From the IMG/VR virus record IMGVR_UViG_3300027906_001712, positions 1-22,297 of that record: a DNA stretch of 22,297 nt. One strand, given 5' to 3'. The translations under genes and the position numbers were made by a program. Of the stretch, positions 6,275 through 13,870 are shown one piece after another. Source of the stretch: a virus. Numbering within the stretch: the first letter of the stretch is position 1; each line of letters opens with the position of its first letter. The notes below the pieces were generated by a model, which was not told the DNA's origin, ran no database searches, and was given only the letters and a program-made list of their open reading frames with translations.

Positions 6275-6768
6275 TATTTGTTACGATGGAATTTCTCTAG
6301 GGGTAGTTGACTTAGTACTTGTATGTCTTCTTCAGATACTTCAAAGAAAATGTCGTCAGCATTCTTAGGTATGTAATAATGTAGAGTGACAGAAGGATAC
6401 TTCTTATTATTTATCGCACTTAATCTAGCATTGCTTTGAATGTAATGTAGATTCGCACCCAAATATATATCTCCTTTAATTTCAAGTAGTTTGATGAGAG
6501 GAAATTGATCCCATTGTTTCAATACACTTTTAAATTTTGGATCATAATCAAAAAAGTACCATTTACCTTCTTCTGGAGTTTCAACAGCATCATCTAATAA
6601 GGTATTGAATACTGTATCTCGTAATTTTGTTTTAGTTATTGAAGTTCCTTTTAAACTTTGAAGCAGACTAGTAAATTTTGAGCTCGACTTCAGTGATGAG
6701 CTTGAACTTCCAAAGCCTGTCCCTGCAGTATTGCTCTGCCGCTTCCCACTTTGCTTTGTTGGTGGCAT
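6274..6768 (-). CDS. Conserved-looking phage protein of unknown function between gp4 and gp48
   Basis: A 164-aa protein with a basic, Ser-rich, probably disordered first ~40 residues, followed by a folded domain. The folded part reads KWYFFDYDPKFKSVLKQWD, then QFPLIKLLEI and YLGANLHYIQSNARL. This D-x-FPL ... LGxNxHY pattern recurs in small virion-associated phage proteins as far as I remember, but I cannot assign a role. The only plausible start is the ATG at 6768, preceded by GAGG nine bases upstream. This makes the first 33 codons overlap the end of gp4 in another frame (101 nt). Its stop overlaps the gp48 start by one base. It may act in head or baseplate assembly by context. Confidence 0.75.
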   Translation of the reverse strand: MPPTKQSGKRQSNTAGTGFGSSSSSLKSSSKFTSLLQSLKGTSITKTKLRDTVFNTLLDDAVETPEEGKWYFFDYDPKFKSVLKQWDQFPLIKLLEIKGDIYLGANLHYIQSNARLSAINNKKYPSVTLHYYIPKNADDIFFEVSEEDIQVLSQLPLEKFHRNK

Positions 6769-7108
6769 AGGTCATTACCTCGGTTAGATATTGTTTAGTT
6801 TTTCTTTTTTGAGGTTTAGGACCATCGACCTGTCTTTTTGGTTTAACCTCAACTAAGTATTTGGATATCTTTCCATTTGCTTCCCGTACCTTCATATAGA
6901 AGTCTGGAAAATATCTTCTCCACTTCTTTTGTACAGGATCTTTATATGGTATAACGTATTCTTCACTTGACCACTCTAGTATATTCTTGTTAGAATCACA
7001 GTAGTCCATGAACTTTTTCTCCCAAAGAGAACGGTAAATGACCCCAGTGGGGTCTCCTTTGTACTTACGGTAGTTTCGTACCTTGTATTTACCTTTATAT
7101 GAGGGCAT
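6668..7108 (-). CDS. gp4: Head completion protein, PD-(D/E)XK nuclease fold (T4 gp4-like)
   Basis: gp4 is needed to finish filled heads before tail attachment in T4. The 146-aa product (T4 gp4 is 150 aa) shows a nuclease-like arrangement: SLWEKKFMDYCD with Glu28, KKWRRYFPDFYMKV with Asp68 and YLVEVKPKRQ with Glu87/Lys89. This gives E...(P)D...ExK, the PD-(D/E)XK active-site spacing. The ending TYATNKAKWEAAEQYCRDR is also family-like, so the real gene continues to its stop inside the next frame. It is the first gene of the minus-strand group. Its start codon lies within the plus-strand late-promoter box of gp54. Confidence 0.83.
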   Translation of the reverse strand: MPSYKGKYKVRNYRKYKGDPTGVIYRSLWEKKFMDYCDSNKNILEWSSEEYVIPYKDPVQKKWRRYFPDFYMKVREANGKISKYLVEVKPKRQVDGPKPQKRKTKQYLTEVMTYATNKAKWEAAEQYCRDRLWKFKLITEVELKIY

Positions 7109-7113
7109 AAATA
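7106..7113 (+). promoter_or_regulatory. Late-promoter box CATAAATA for gp54
   Basis: CATAAATA matches the T4-like late consensus NATAAATA, 28 nt upstream of the gp54 ATG. The first three bases are the complement of the gp4 start codon. No -35-like element is expected for this promoter class, and no good ribosome site follows. Confidence 0.65.
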
Positions 7114-7135
7114 AAACAGGTCACACCATACTAGA

Positions 7136-7143
7136 TATTTATG
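7136..7143 (-). promoter_or_regulatory. Late-promoter box CATAAATA for gp4 (minus strand)
   Basis: The reverse complement reads CATAAATA, an exact inverted copy of the 7106-7113 box. It is 28 nt upstream of the gp4 start codon. Its plus-strand bases 7141-7143 are the gp54 start codon. The two boxes give a symmetric divergent promoter in a 32-bp intergenic gap. Confidence 0.65.
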
Positions 7144-7944
7144 GCAACCACAAAGCTCTTTGAGTCAAAAGAAAAGTTCAGTATCGATAGTTTTAAGGAC
7201 TTGATTGTCGATAAGGGTATTTCTGCGTCTAATTTATATTCTTTTGAGATCCAAGGTACGGATGCCCTAAAAGGTTATATGAAGACGAATATAAGACAGA
7301 GGTATAGCAATAAAGTATCTCAAGCTGATGATCCTTTTACATCAGGTCAGTATAAATTGAATATGATCTGTAATGAGATTCAGATACCTGGAGTTGATAT
7401 GACTGCATCTGATGTTAAGTCACCTTATAAAGGGTTGACACAGAAGATGGTGTCTGGTAAAGTATATAATGAGCTAGATGTACAGTTTTATTGTGATTTG
7501 AATTCTACTCCCTTGTCTTTCTTTAGAGCTTGGCAAGATATGATCATGGGTAATCAACATGTACAGAATGTATTAGGATATGCTACAGGAAAAGTAAGTG
7601 GTAAAGATGGAGCATATGAAAAAGATTCTAACTTCCATAAGACCCATCAAGCATATGCACAACAGTATTATGATGATTATACATCCAATATAATTATATC
7701 TAAGCTTGAAAAGTATGGGGTGGCAAATAAACCAAAGTATAATAGGGCTGATAATGATTATGATTTTATTCGTCCTGAAGAATGGGATGTGTCATTTAAA
7801 GCAACCTTGACGAATGCTTATCCATATTCCATGTCCTCTGTACCATATAACTTTGGACAATCTGAACTTGTTAGAGTATCTGTGGGATTCTACTACGAGT
7901 ACCAAACTTTCCAATTCTCATACCCAACCCCATCATCCAATTAA
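7141..7944 (+). CDS. gp54: Baseplate tail tube initiator (T4 gp54-like)
   Basis: gp54 tops the baseplate and starts polymerisation of the tail tube. The 267-aa product (T4 320 aa) has a tube-protein character. QYKLNMICNEIQIPGVDMT (about residues 70-88) is followed by LTQKMVSGKVYNELDVQFYC and then FFRAWQDMIMG. After a charged insertion it has EEWDVSFKATLTNAYPYSMS and a final VRVSVGFYYEYQTFQF strand pair. These are the conserved blocks of gp19/gp54-type tube proteins. Being first in the plus-strand hub operon and paired with gp48 supports gp54 rather than gp19. No ribosome site is obvious; the leader from the predicted late promoter would be only about 20 nt. Confidence 0.82.
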   Translation: MATTKLFESKEKFSIDSFKDLIVDKGISASNLYSFEIQGTDALKGYMKTNIRQRYSNKVSQADDPFTSGQYKLNMICNEIQIPGVDMTASDVKSPYKGLTQKMVSGKVYNELDVQFYCDLNSTPLSFFRAWQDMIMGNQHVQNVLGYATGKVSGKDGAYEKDSNFHKTHQAYAQQYYDDYTSNIIISKLEKYGVANKPKYNRADNDYDFIRPEEWDVSFKATLTNAYPYSMSSVPYNFGQSELVRVSVGFYYEYQTFQFSYPTPSSN

Positions 7945-7947
7945 ATT

Positions 7948-8646
7948 ATGCCATTACCTGAAATTGTTACACCAACCTATGAGTTGGTGGTGCCTTCTAC
8001 AAAAAAGAAAATTAAATACAGACCCTTCTTAGTAAAAGAACAGAAGGTTTTGATTGTTGCGATGGAATCGCAAGATGATGCTCAGATAATAGAAGCTATT
8101 AGAACTATACTAAAGAGTTGTATCAATAGTAGAATTAAGATCGATGATCTTGCTTTATTTGATATTGAGTATCTATTTCTTCAAATACGTGCTAGATCAA
8201 TTAGTGAAAAAATTGAATTGAAGATCACTTGTCCTGATGATGGTGAGACTGAAGTTAATGTTAATTTCTTGGTAGATGATGTTAAGGTACAGTTCCCAGA
8301 AGGGCATAGTAATATAATTAAGCTCGAGAATGAGGTTACTATTGAGATGAGGTATCCGAATCTGGATTATTTCCGTAAGGTTAATTTTGCGACTGAACAA
8401 TTAGATCCTTATGATCTAGTAGCAGAGTGTATTAAGAATGTTTATATTGGAACTGAAAGTGCTGGTACCTTTACTTTTAAGGAAGCTAGAGAGTGGGTTG
8501 AAACATTAACTGCTTCTCAGTTTGATAAGATTCAGGAATTCTTTAATACAATGCCTACTCTTAAGCATGAAATGAAGGTGAAGAATCATAAGACAGGTGT
8601 TACTAATGACATAGTGATAGAGGGTTTAGTGAGTTTTTTCGGATAG
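7948..8646 (+). CDS. gp26: Baseplate hub assembly protein (T4 gp26-like); upstream half of a predicted frameshift pair
   Basis: gp26 is required for T4 baseplate hub assembly around the gp29 tape measure. The 232-aa product (T4 208 aa) has an N-terminal beta region (YELVVPSTKKKIKYRPFLVK), a central IKITCPDDGETEVNV-type segment and the family C-terminus AREWVETLTASQFDKIQEFF...LVSFFG. The last codons are AGT TTT TTC GGA TAG. TTTTTTC is an in-phase slippery heptamer, followed after four bases by a perfect hairpin. The -1 frame runs open into gp51, so a minor 295-aa gp26-gp51 fusion (7948-8640 then 8640-8834) is predicted. This is the arrangement of tail-assembly chaperones lying directly upstream of tape-measure genes. 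Confidence 0.85.
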   Translation: MPLPEIVTPTYELVVPSTKKKIKYRPFLVKEQKVLIVAMESQDDAQIIEAIRTILKSCINSRIKIDDLALFDIEYLFLQIRARSISEKIELKITCPDDGETEVNVNFLVDDVKVQFPEGHSNIIKLENEVTIEMRYPNLDYFRKVNFATEQLDPYDLVAECIKNVYIGTESAGTFTFKEAREWVETLTASQFDKIQEFFNTMPTLKHEMKVKNHKTGVTNDIVIEGLVSFFG

Positions 8647-8664
8647 CCCTCTTCAATGAGGGCT
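8634..8664 (+). promoter_or_regulatory. Predicted -1 programmed ribosomal frameshift site (gp26 to gp51)
   Basis: Slippery heptamer T_TTT_TTC at 8634-8640 is in the exact zero-frame phase. A 4-nt spacer GGAT follows, then a hairpin AGCCCTC (8645-8651) / GAGGGCT (8658-8664) with loop TTCAAT. The zero-frame stop TAG is at 8644-8646. After slipping, codons from 8640 read RIALFNEGL and enter gp51 at its ATG without a stop. The 3' stem arm also carries the GAGG that could start gp51 independently, so the hairpin may gate both routes. Confidence 0.75.
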
Positions 8665-8666
8665 TA

Positions 8667-8834
8667 ATGGTGTTCTTTCAAACGAATTTCTCTCTTGTTC
8701 AACACCATAAATATAGCTTGACTGACATTGAAAATATGATTCCGTGGGAACGGGATGTTTATGTGAATTTATTATCTGCTCACTTACAAAAAGAAAGAGA
8801 GCGAATAGAGGAACAAAAGCGCAAGCATGGCTAA
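8667..8834 (+). CDS. gp51: Baseplate hub assembly catalyst (T4 gp51-like), probably also made as gp26-gp51 fusion
   Basis: A 55-aa frame, MVFFQTNFSLVQHHKYSL onward, then TDIENMIPWERDVYVNLL and a charged helix LQKERERIEEQKRKHG. The MxPWERDxYVxLL motif followed by a Glu/Lys helix is typical of gp51 and of the second half of tail-assembly chaperones. gp51 is needed for T4 hub assembly. It lies 20 nt after the gp26 stop, in the -1 frame relative to gp26, with no stop between. Its last 8 nt overlap the start of the tape-measure-like gene. Independent initiation would use GAGG (8658-8661), which is buried in the hairpin. Size and motif support the call; the product form (free or fused) is open. Confidence 0.72.
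   Translation: MVFFQTNFSLVQHHKYSLTDIENMIPWERDVYVNLLSAHLQKERERIEEQKRKHG
8706..8713 (+). promoter_or_regulatory. Possible internal late-promoter box CATAAATA upstream of the tape-measure gene
   Basis: An exact NATAAATA octamer inside gp51, 113 nt before the next gene. It could give extra late transcripts of the 800-aa protein and downstream genes. Only the octamer supports it, and such AT-rich words also occur by chance. Confidence 0.3.
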
Positions 8835-11229
8835 GAAGAAAAATAGAATTTTATCTTTTTTAGGTGGACTACTTGGTGGTAGTGGTGCTGGAAGGTCTCA
8901 TGCTGACAAAAAGATTACTCTTAAAGATGTAGTTAAGAGTACTGAAAAATTTGGTGAGTCTGTAGAAGATTTCTTAGAGGTTGAGTATAATTATATTGAG
9001 TGGCTACGTACACGTAATAGTGGTGGTCTTGGAGTTGGAGGACTTGATGGAGAACGTGGATCTAGGACTTATCTAGATCGTGCAAGATATCAGAGACAGG
9101 TAAAACTTGGAGGTTTGGGTTTTGATCCCAGAAGAGGAGGAGGAAGAAGACGACAAAGAGGTATGCCTAAGAGCAAATATAGTCGTTGGATGGAGAATAG
9201 GAGAGCAAGACAATTCAATCAACGATTGATGAAGAAATATGGTTTTGATAGGAGGCAAATAAATGCATTTAGAAGGGCAAGATCAGGTGGTGCTAATTTT
9301 CAGCAAGCTTTAAGAATTGCTAGAAATACACGGAAGGCAGGTCTAATAACGCGAACGTTAACGGGTCTACGTGATTCAATACCTAATCGTCCAGATTTCT
9401 TAACTAGAAAAAATTGGGGATTTCTCAGACCAGGTGTTAGAGAAAGAGCAGGAGAACAACTAGGTAGATTTGGTAGATGGATTAACCCCTTTAAGAATTG
9501 GAAGGGATTAGGAAAGATGAAAATACCAGGGTTGGGTTGGTTGAAAGGAAAGAAGATCCCCTTCATTAGTGCTGCACTTACTGCTTGGAGAAGACATAGT
9601 GAGGGAAATGATGCTGTAGATATAGTTGGTGGAACAGCAGCCGAGACTTTCTGTGGTGGTGCTCTTGCTACTAAGGGTACAGCATGGGGAGCTTCAGCAG
9701 GAACTGCTATTGCTCCTGGTGTAGGTACTGTTATTGGTGGTGCACTAGGTGGTCTATTAGGATTTGGTCTTGGTTCATTTTTATGTGGGAGTGCTTGGGA
9801 TGCTGGCTCAAAGACGATAAGGAATAACACCAATAAAAATAAATTTGGTAGTTTAGTTAAAGGTGCTTCTCAATGTACTGATTGTGCTAGTAGTGCTAGT
9901 ACTTCTAAGTACTCAGGTGGAGCAGTTGTTACCTCACCAACACGAGGTATATTAGGTGGACAAAAAGCATTAGTTGGTGAGGCACAAGAAGCAGAATTGA
10001 TTCTACCAATGAGTAAGATTGGTGATGCATTATCTGCAGTTTATAGAGAAGGTGCATCTGTTATGGTAGGTGCTACTATATCATTCCTTACTCCTTTATC
10101 TGCGTCTCCTGCTGTTGCGTCAGTATTAGGAGAAGCAAGAAAACTTCAAAGTATAGTTGGTACGTCAGATATTGAGGCTGAAACACCAAAAGTTCCAGAA
10201 ATAAAACAGGTTGATGTAAAGGCAAGTAATAATGAAACCAATAATATGGAACAGAAATTTAATTCTGGTGGTTTTGTAACTGGAGGTACAGGTATAGATA
10301 AAGTTCCTGCACGACTAACTGCTGGTGAATTTGTGATGAGTAAGGGTGCTGTTAAGAGATTTGGTGCTGGTACATTAGCTGCAATGAATGCTGCTGGAGG
10401 TGGAACTAATAGACCAACTCCTAATGGTGGGTATAATCAAGGTGGAAAGTCATTTGATAGATCTCATTATGGAACAGAAGGATATCAGATAGGACAAATA
10501 AATCCACCTACATTAATTCTTTCAAGAGAAGAATTCAAAGATCATAGTACGGATAGTAATAAGAAAAGAAATTGGTTGCAAAAAAATGTAACTCAACGTG
10601 ATTATGAAAAGTTCACAGAATACGAAGGCCCTATTCTTGGGATGCAACGTACAAAACTGGAAACCAGAGATGGAAATTTGGTTACTACACAAACTTATGA
10701 ATCAGATATAGTCTCTATTGGACTTCCTGATCTATATGAACATAAAGATCAACTTCTTTCTGCAATCCATGCTGTTCCTGGATATGGTCATGTTACCATA
10801 CAGGATGTTATAAACAGTAAGGTAAATATGCCACTTAAACAATATATGATGATTCTTATGACTAGTGATGCACAGGCAGCAACATTTGCTAAACAGGATG
10901 CAGCACACCAAGCAGATCTAGACTTGAGAGGGATTGATCCAAGTAAGGGTTATAGTATGATGTATGACATGAATGGTGGTGGTTTAGTTCCACCAGCAGC
11001 AAGTCCTGCTATAACACCAAATATACAACCACGTCCTAAGAAGAATATACAGCAACTTAATTCTACTCCTATTAATATAACAAAGAAAGCTAAGGTTAAA
11101 GGATCAATAGTACCTATACCTATACCAATGCCAGTTACAGTTACGAAACAAGTGGTTGTAGAGAAACCTGTACTTAAGAATCGTACTTTGGTTATATCAG
11201 ATCAAGGTAAAGGAGTAGTAGTATCATGA
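8827..11229 (+). CDS. Tape-measure-like tail protein (probable functional counterpart of T4 gp29)
   Basis: An 800-aa protein whose features are those of a tape-measure protein. The N-terminal region is long and very basic (RRGGGRRRQR near residue 105). A glycine-zipper hydrophobic stretch lies at about 272-325, including GTAIAPGVGTVIGGALGGLL. Two C-terminal tape-measure signatures follow: ALVGEAQEAELILPMSKIG near 380-400 and GGFVTGGTGIDKVPARLTAG with EFVMSKGAV near 482-507. Tape measures set tail length and travel ahead of the DNA; the hydrophobic stretch could insert in the host membrane. It directly follows gp26/gp51, the assembly-chaperone slot. T4 gp29 is 590 aa. ATGA overlap with the next gene implies coupling. 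Homology to gp29 itself is inferred. Confidence 0.72.
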   Translation: MAKKKNRILSFLGGLLGGSGAGRSHADKKITLKDVVKSTEKFGESVEDFLEVEYNYIEWLRTRNSGGLGVGGLDGERGSRTYLDRARYQRQVKLGGLGFDPRRGGGRRRQRGMPKSKYSRWMENRRARQFNQRLMKKYGFDRRQINAFRRARSGGANFQQALRIARNTRKAGLITRTLTGLRDSIPNRPDFLTRKNWGFLRPGVRERAGEQLGRFGRWINPFKNWKGLGKMKIPGLGWLKGKKIPFISAALTAWRRHSEGNDAVDIVGGTAAETFCGGALATKGTAWGASAGTAIAPGVGTVIGGALGGLLGFGLGSFLCGSAWDAGSKTIRNNTNKNKFGSLVKGASQCTDCASSASTSKYSGGAVVTSPTRGILGGQKALVGEAQEAELILPMSKIGDALSAVYREGASVMVGATISFLTPLSASPAVASVLGEARKLQSIVGTSDIEAETPKVPEIKQVDVKASNNETNNMEQKFNSGGFVTGGTGIDKVPARLTAGEFVMSKGAVKRFGAGTLAAMNAAGGGTNRPTPNGGYNQGGKSFDRSHYGTEGYQIGQINPPTLILSREEFKDHSTDSNKKRNWLQKNVTQRDYEKFTEYEGPILGMQRTKLETRDGNLVTTQTYESDIVSIGLPDLYEHKDQLLSAIHAVPGYGHVTIQDVINSKVNMPLKQYMMILMTSDAQAATFAKQDAAHQADLDLRGIDPSKGYSMMYDMNGGGLVPPAASPAITPNIQPRPKKNIQQLNSTPINITKKAKVKGSIVPIPIPMPVTVTKQVVVEKPVLKNRTLVISDQGKGVVVS

Positions 11230-12596
11230 ATCCAGAAGATAAAAATGTAACCTTAGCTGACTTAAATAGGTCAATTCTGGGTATTAAAGAACTTATTGAA
11301 GATAGAACTGCTCTATTGCAGTCTATGTTTAAGGAGGATCTATATAATGATTTCCTTATGCAGGAAGCTAGGCAGTCAGGTGCTGTTGGTGTTACTGGAA
11401 TGGATCCTACTGGAGATGGTGTAATAGATATATCTCCTATACCAGAGATGCCTGATGATGTAAACTATGAGAGGCTTCAGCAAGGACTTGATGATGATTG
11501 GTTAGATGGTGGACCTACAACTGGAGAAGGTCTTGAAAGGAATGAACAGAGAGAAGAAGACCTTGAGAATGATAATACAAATAAATTTGCGAGGGGTGGA
11601 TTGCTTAACGGGGGCAATGATGATGCATTTTCACCAGTTGATAATACATCTAGTCAGTCACTAGAAGAGAGTGGATTTGATGATACCTTCCAAAACAATA
11701 TTTCAGATAAGTTAGAAGAAGATTTCCAAATAGATGGACGTTTAAAAGAAGCATTTGGTGCATCCCTAGCACTACCTATGAAGGCTGCTGCAGCTGGATT
11801 GATGCAGGTCTTTAAGATGATTCCACAGATAGGTATTGGTGGAAATATAAACAATATTGTAAACAATAATCTTAATTCAATTAGTAAGAGTCTTGGTATT
11901 TCTAGTGATAATGTTACTCAGACAGGTGATACTGCATCTACTAATCTATTTCAGAGTGTCGTTAATAGTGGAGTTAGTAATTTCTTAGGCATGGGTGGGA
12001 ATGGTGTTAATGGTATTAATGGTGCCAATGGTGCTAACGGTACACCTGGATCCACTGGTTCTTCTATGGCTGGTGATAATACTTGGATGAATAGTGTTCT
12101 GAATTCAACTAATATTGCTGATAGTAGGACTAGTGGTGGTAATAGATTTAATATTCTTAATCCTTTTGGTGGTATGCAGAAGGGATTGATTGAAGGAGAT
12201 AAGGCTCGTTCTGGTACTAGAGGTGAGGATGCAAGTGGTACTCCACTTGGTAATATGCTTAATCATAATAATAAAACTCAACAAATGATAAACGAGTTGT
12301 TGATGAGTAGTAGTAATACTAATATTAACAGTTCTAGTGGTGGTTTGAATCTTTCTTCTTTTGCAACAGGAGACAGTAGTATAGCATTGTTGACTGATAC
12401 TGTTATAAATGAAGGTAATGACTTAATTATGCTAGAAGATGCAAGTGTTCAAAAACAAGCAGAACAGATGGCCAATCTACCAGATCCATATACACCAAAT
12501 ATGGGTGCTGAGAGTGGATTTGCTAATGCTATTTCTGATGTTAAACCAGTTTCCGATGTATTCTTAGAATACGCTAGTACAGCTCAATTCTCATGA
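11226..12596 (+). CDS. Gly/Asn/Ser-rich tail or hub structural protein with collagen-like triplets
   Basis: I do not recognise a named family in this 456-aa protein. It has an N-terminal helical segment (NRSILGIKELIEDRTALLQS) and an acidic region. A tape-measure-like FARGGLLNGGNDD motif lies near residue 121. A short hydrophobic stretch follows (FGASLALPMKAAAAGLMQVF, about 178-197). After an Asn-rich part there are collagen-like G-x-N triplets at about 258-281 (GVNGINGANGANGTPG). The tail is mostly low complexity. It sits between the tape-measure-like gene and gp27, linked to both by ATGA overlaps. It is therefore probably a hub- or tape-associated virion protein. The T4 gene in roughly this slot is 28, but I see no specific similarity. 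Confidence 0.6.
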   Translation: MNPEDKNVTLADLNRSILGIKELIEDRTALLQSMFKEDLYNDFLMQEARQSGAVGVTGMDPTGDGVIDISPIPEMPDDVNYERLQQGLDDDWLDGGPTTGEGLERNEQREEDLENDNTNKFARGGLLNGGNDDAFSPVDNTSSQSLEESGFDDTFQNNISDKLEEDFQIDGRLKEAFGASLALPMKAAAAGLMQVFKMIPQIGIGGNINNIVNNNLNSISKSLGISSDNVTQTGDTASTNLFQSVVNSGVSNFLGMGGNGVNGINGANGANGTPGSTGSSMAGDNTWMNSVLNSTNIADSRTSGGNRFNILNPFGGMQKGLIEGDKARSGTRGEDASGTPLGNMLNHNNKTQQMINELLMSSSNTNINSSSGGLNLSSFATGDSSIALLTDTVINEGNDLIMLEDASVQKQAEQMANLPDPYTPNMGAESGFANAISDVKPVSDVFLEYASTAQFS

Positions 12597-13870
12597 TTCA
12601 AGAAGGTAATTTTAAACTTGTTAATATAGCAATTGGTATTGGTGGAACCGATTATGGTTTCACTATCAATCAATTGATGTCATTGAAGTATACTGAGAGC
12701 ATTAAAAGTGCATCAGTTAGAGTGGAAATTCAGTTAACTGATACTGAGACTGGTGCTCTTTCTGCTGTGCAGGGTATGGAACCTGTTTACGTTGAATTTG
12801 AAGACCATTTAGAAAATAATTTCGGCACTGATTTGGTTGTATATGATGTTCAGGATAGATTGGTAGTTGATGGTAAGTCAAAAGCAACTCTATTATGCTG
12901 CTCTCCTGATTTGATAAACAATGCAGCTGCTAAGATTTCTAAGAGATTTGGTACAGGTGGTGGAGATACTATTAATAATATAGTTACTGACATACTTGAG
13001 AACATACTTACCACCAGTAGGGAACTTGTGAGTTTTGCTCCAACCAAAAATAAGTTTTCTTTTATATCATGCTATTGGTCTCCTTTTACAATAATCAAGT
13101 GGTTGGCAACTAAGGCTATACCTGCTGAGGGAGGTAGTGGTGCAAATGCTAGTGCTGGATATGCCTTCTTTGAGAATGCAAGGGGATATAATTTTTTAGC
13201 ATATGATTCATTTGCTACTAAGGAATATACTAAGAAGATGATAGTTGGTTATGAAGAACCAGAAATGGGAGAACCAGATAAAACTATCATACCTATTATG
13301 AGTATGAGAGTTACTAGTGCTGCAGATGTTTTAAGAGGTTTGAACTATGGATCATATACTAGCAAGTTTATGACATTTGATGTGAAAGATATGTCTTATA
13401 CAGAACACAACTTCAACATATCTAAATATTACAAGGATGTTCCTAAGATGAATGGTGATGTAACTCTTCCCAAATACTTTGAAAAGTTTGAGAAGGCTAC
13501 TGCACCTACTAGAATTATGTCCAAGATTATGGATACAGCATTATTTACTGAAGGTACTATGACACAAGATAGTACTAAACAAGTAGCACAGTCAGCATTA
13601 AGAGAAAAATTATTCTATAGTAAGGAAGTTGAAGTAGAATATGTTGGTGATATAGATCTATTTGTTGGTGATACTGTAGAACTTACAGTATATAAAGGTA
13701 AAGCGAGATCTTTAGATGGAAATAACAGTGGTGTTTATGTTGTAGGTCAGATTGAAAGGGAATTTATATCTAGTAATGATCGAATGACTACTAAGGCTAC
13801 ATTATATACTGATAGTCCAGGTAATATTGAAGAGACTTCTCAAACCAAAACTGATGAGACTTTGAAGTGA
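12593..13870 (+). CDS. gp27: Baseplate central hub protein (T4 gp27-like)
   Basis: gp27 forms the trimeric hub ring holding the gp5 spike. The 425-aa product (T4 391 aa) begins with tube-fold strands (YGFTINQLMSLKYTESIKSA, then VRVEIQLTDTETGALSAVQG and PVYVEFED). It continues with the helical insert IIKWLATKAIPAEGGSG and FFENARGYNFLAYDSF. This FxExxxGYxFxxxD block is common to gp27/gpD-like hub proteins. The end has a beta domain (GDIDLFVGDTVELTVYKG, then SGVYVVGQIEREFIS). The next gene is the gp5-type OB protein, the partner of gp27 in T4, joined by a TGATG overlap. The assignment rests on the hub-protein block and this synteny. Confidence 0.78.
   Translation: MIQEGNFKLVNIAIGIGGTDYGFTINQLMSLKYTESIKSASVRVEIQLTDTETGALSAVQGMEPVYVEFEDHLENNFGTDLVVYDVQDRLVVDGKSKATLLCCSPDLINNAAAKISKRFGTGGGDTINNIVTDILENILTTSRELVSFAPTKNKFSFISCYWSPFTIIKWLATKAIPAEGGSGANASAGYAFFENARGYNFLAYDSFATKEYTKKMIVGYEEPEMGEPDKTIIPIMSMRVTSAADVLRGLNYGSYTSKFMTFDVKDMSYTEHNFNISKYYKDVPKMNGDVTLPKYFEKFEKATAPTRIMSKIMDTALFTEGTMTQDSTKQVAQSALREKLFYSKEVEVEYVGDIDLFVGDTVELTVYKGKARSLDGNNSGVYVVGQIEREFISSNDRMTTKATLYTDSPGNIEETSQTKTDETLK

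Noticed and set aside
6408-6415. Minus-strand GATAAATA octamer as a late promoter for gp48
   Set aside because: It is about 130 nt inside the unassigned gene, with spacing unlike the three 28-nt examples; gp48 is already coupled to the upstream gene by a one-base overlap.
8645-8664. Hairpin after gp26 as a transcription terminator
   Set aside because: It is not followed by a T tract (TTAATGG), and it lies within the tightly linked gp54-gp5 operon; a frameshift or translation role fits better.
9300-9833. 177-aa minus-strand open frame rich in Pro, Ala and Phe
   Set aside because: Antisense to the Gly-rich tape-measure-like gene; Pro/Ala richness is the mirror of Gly codons.
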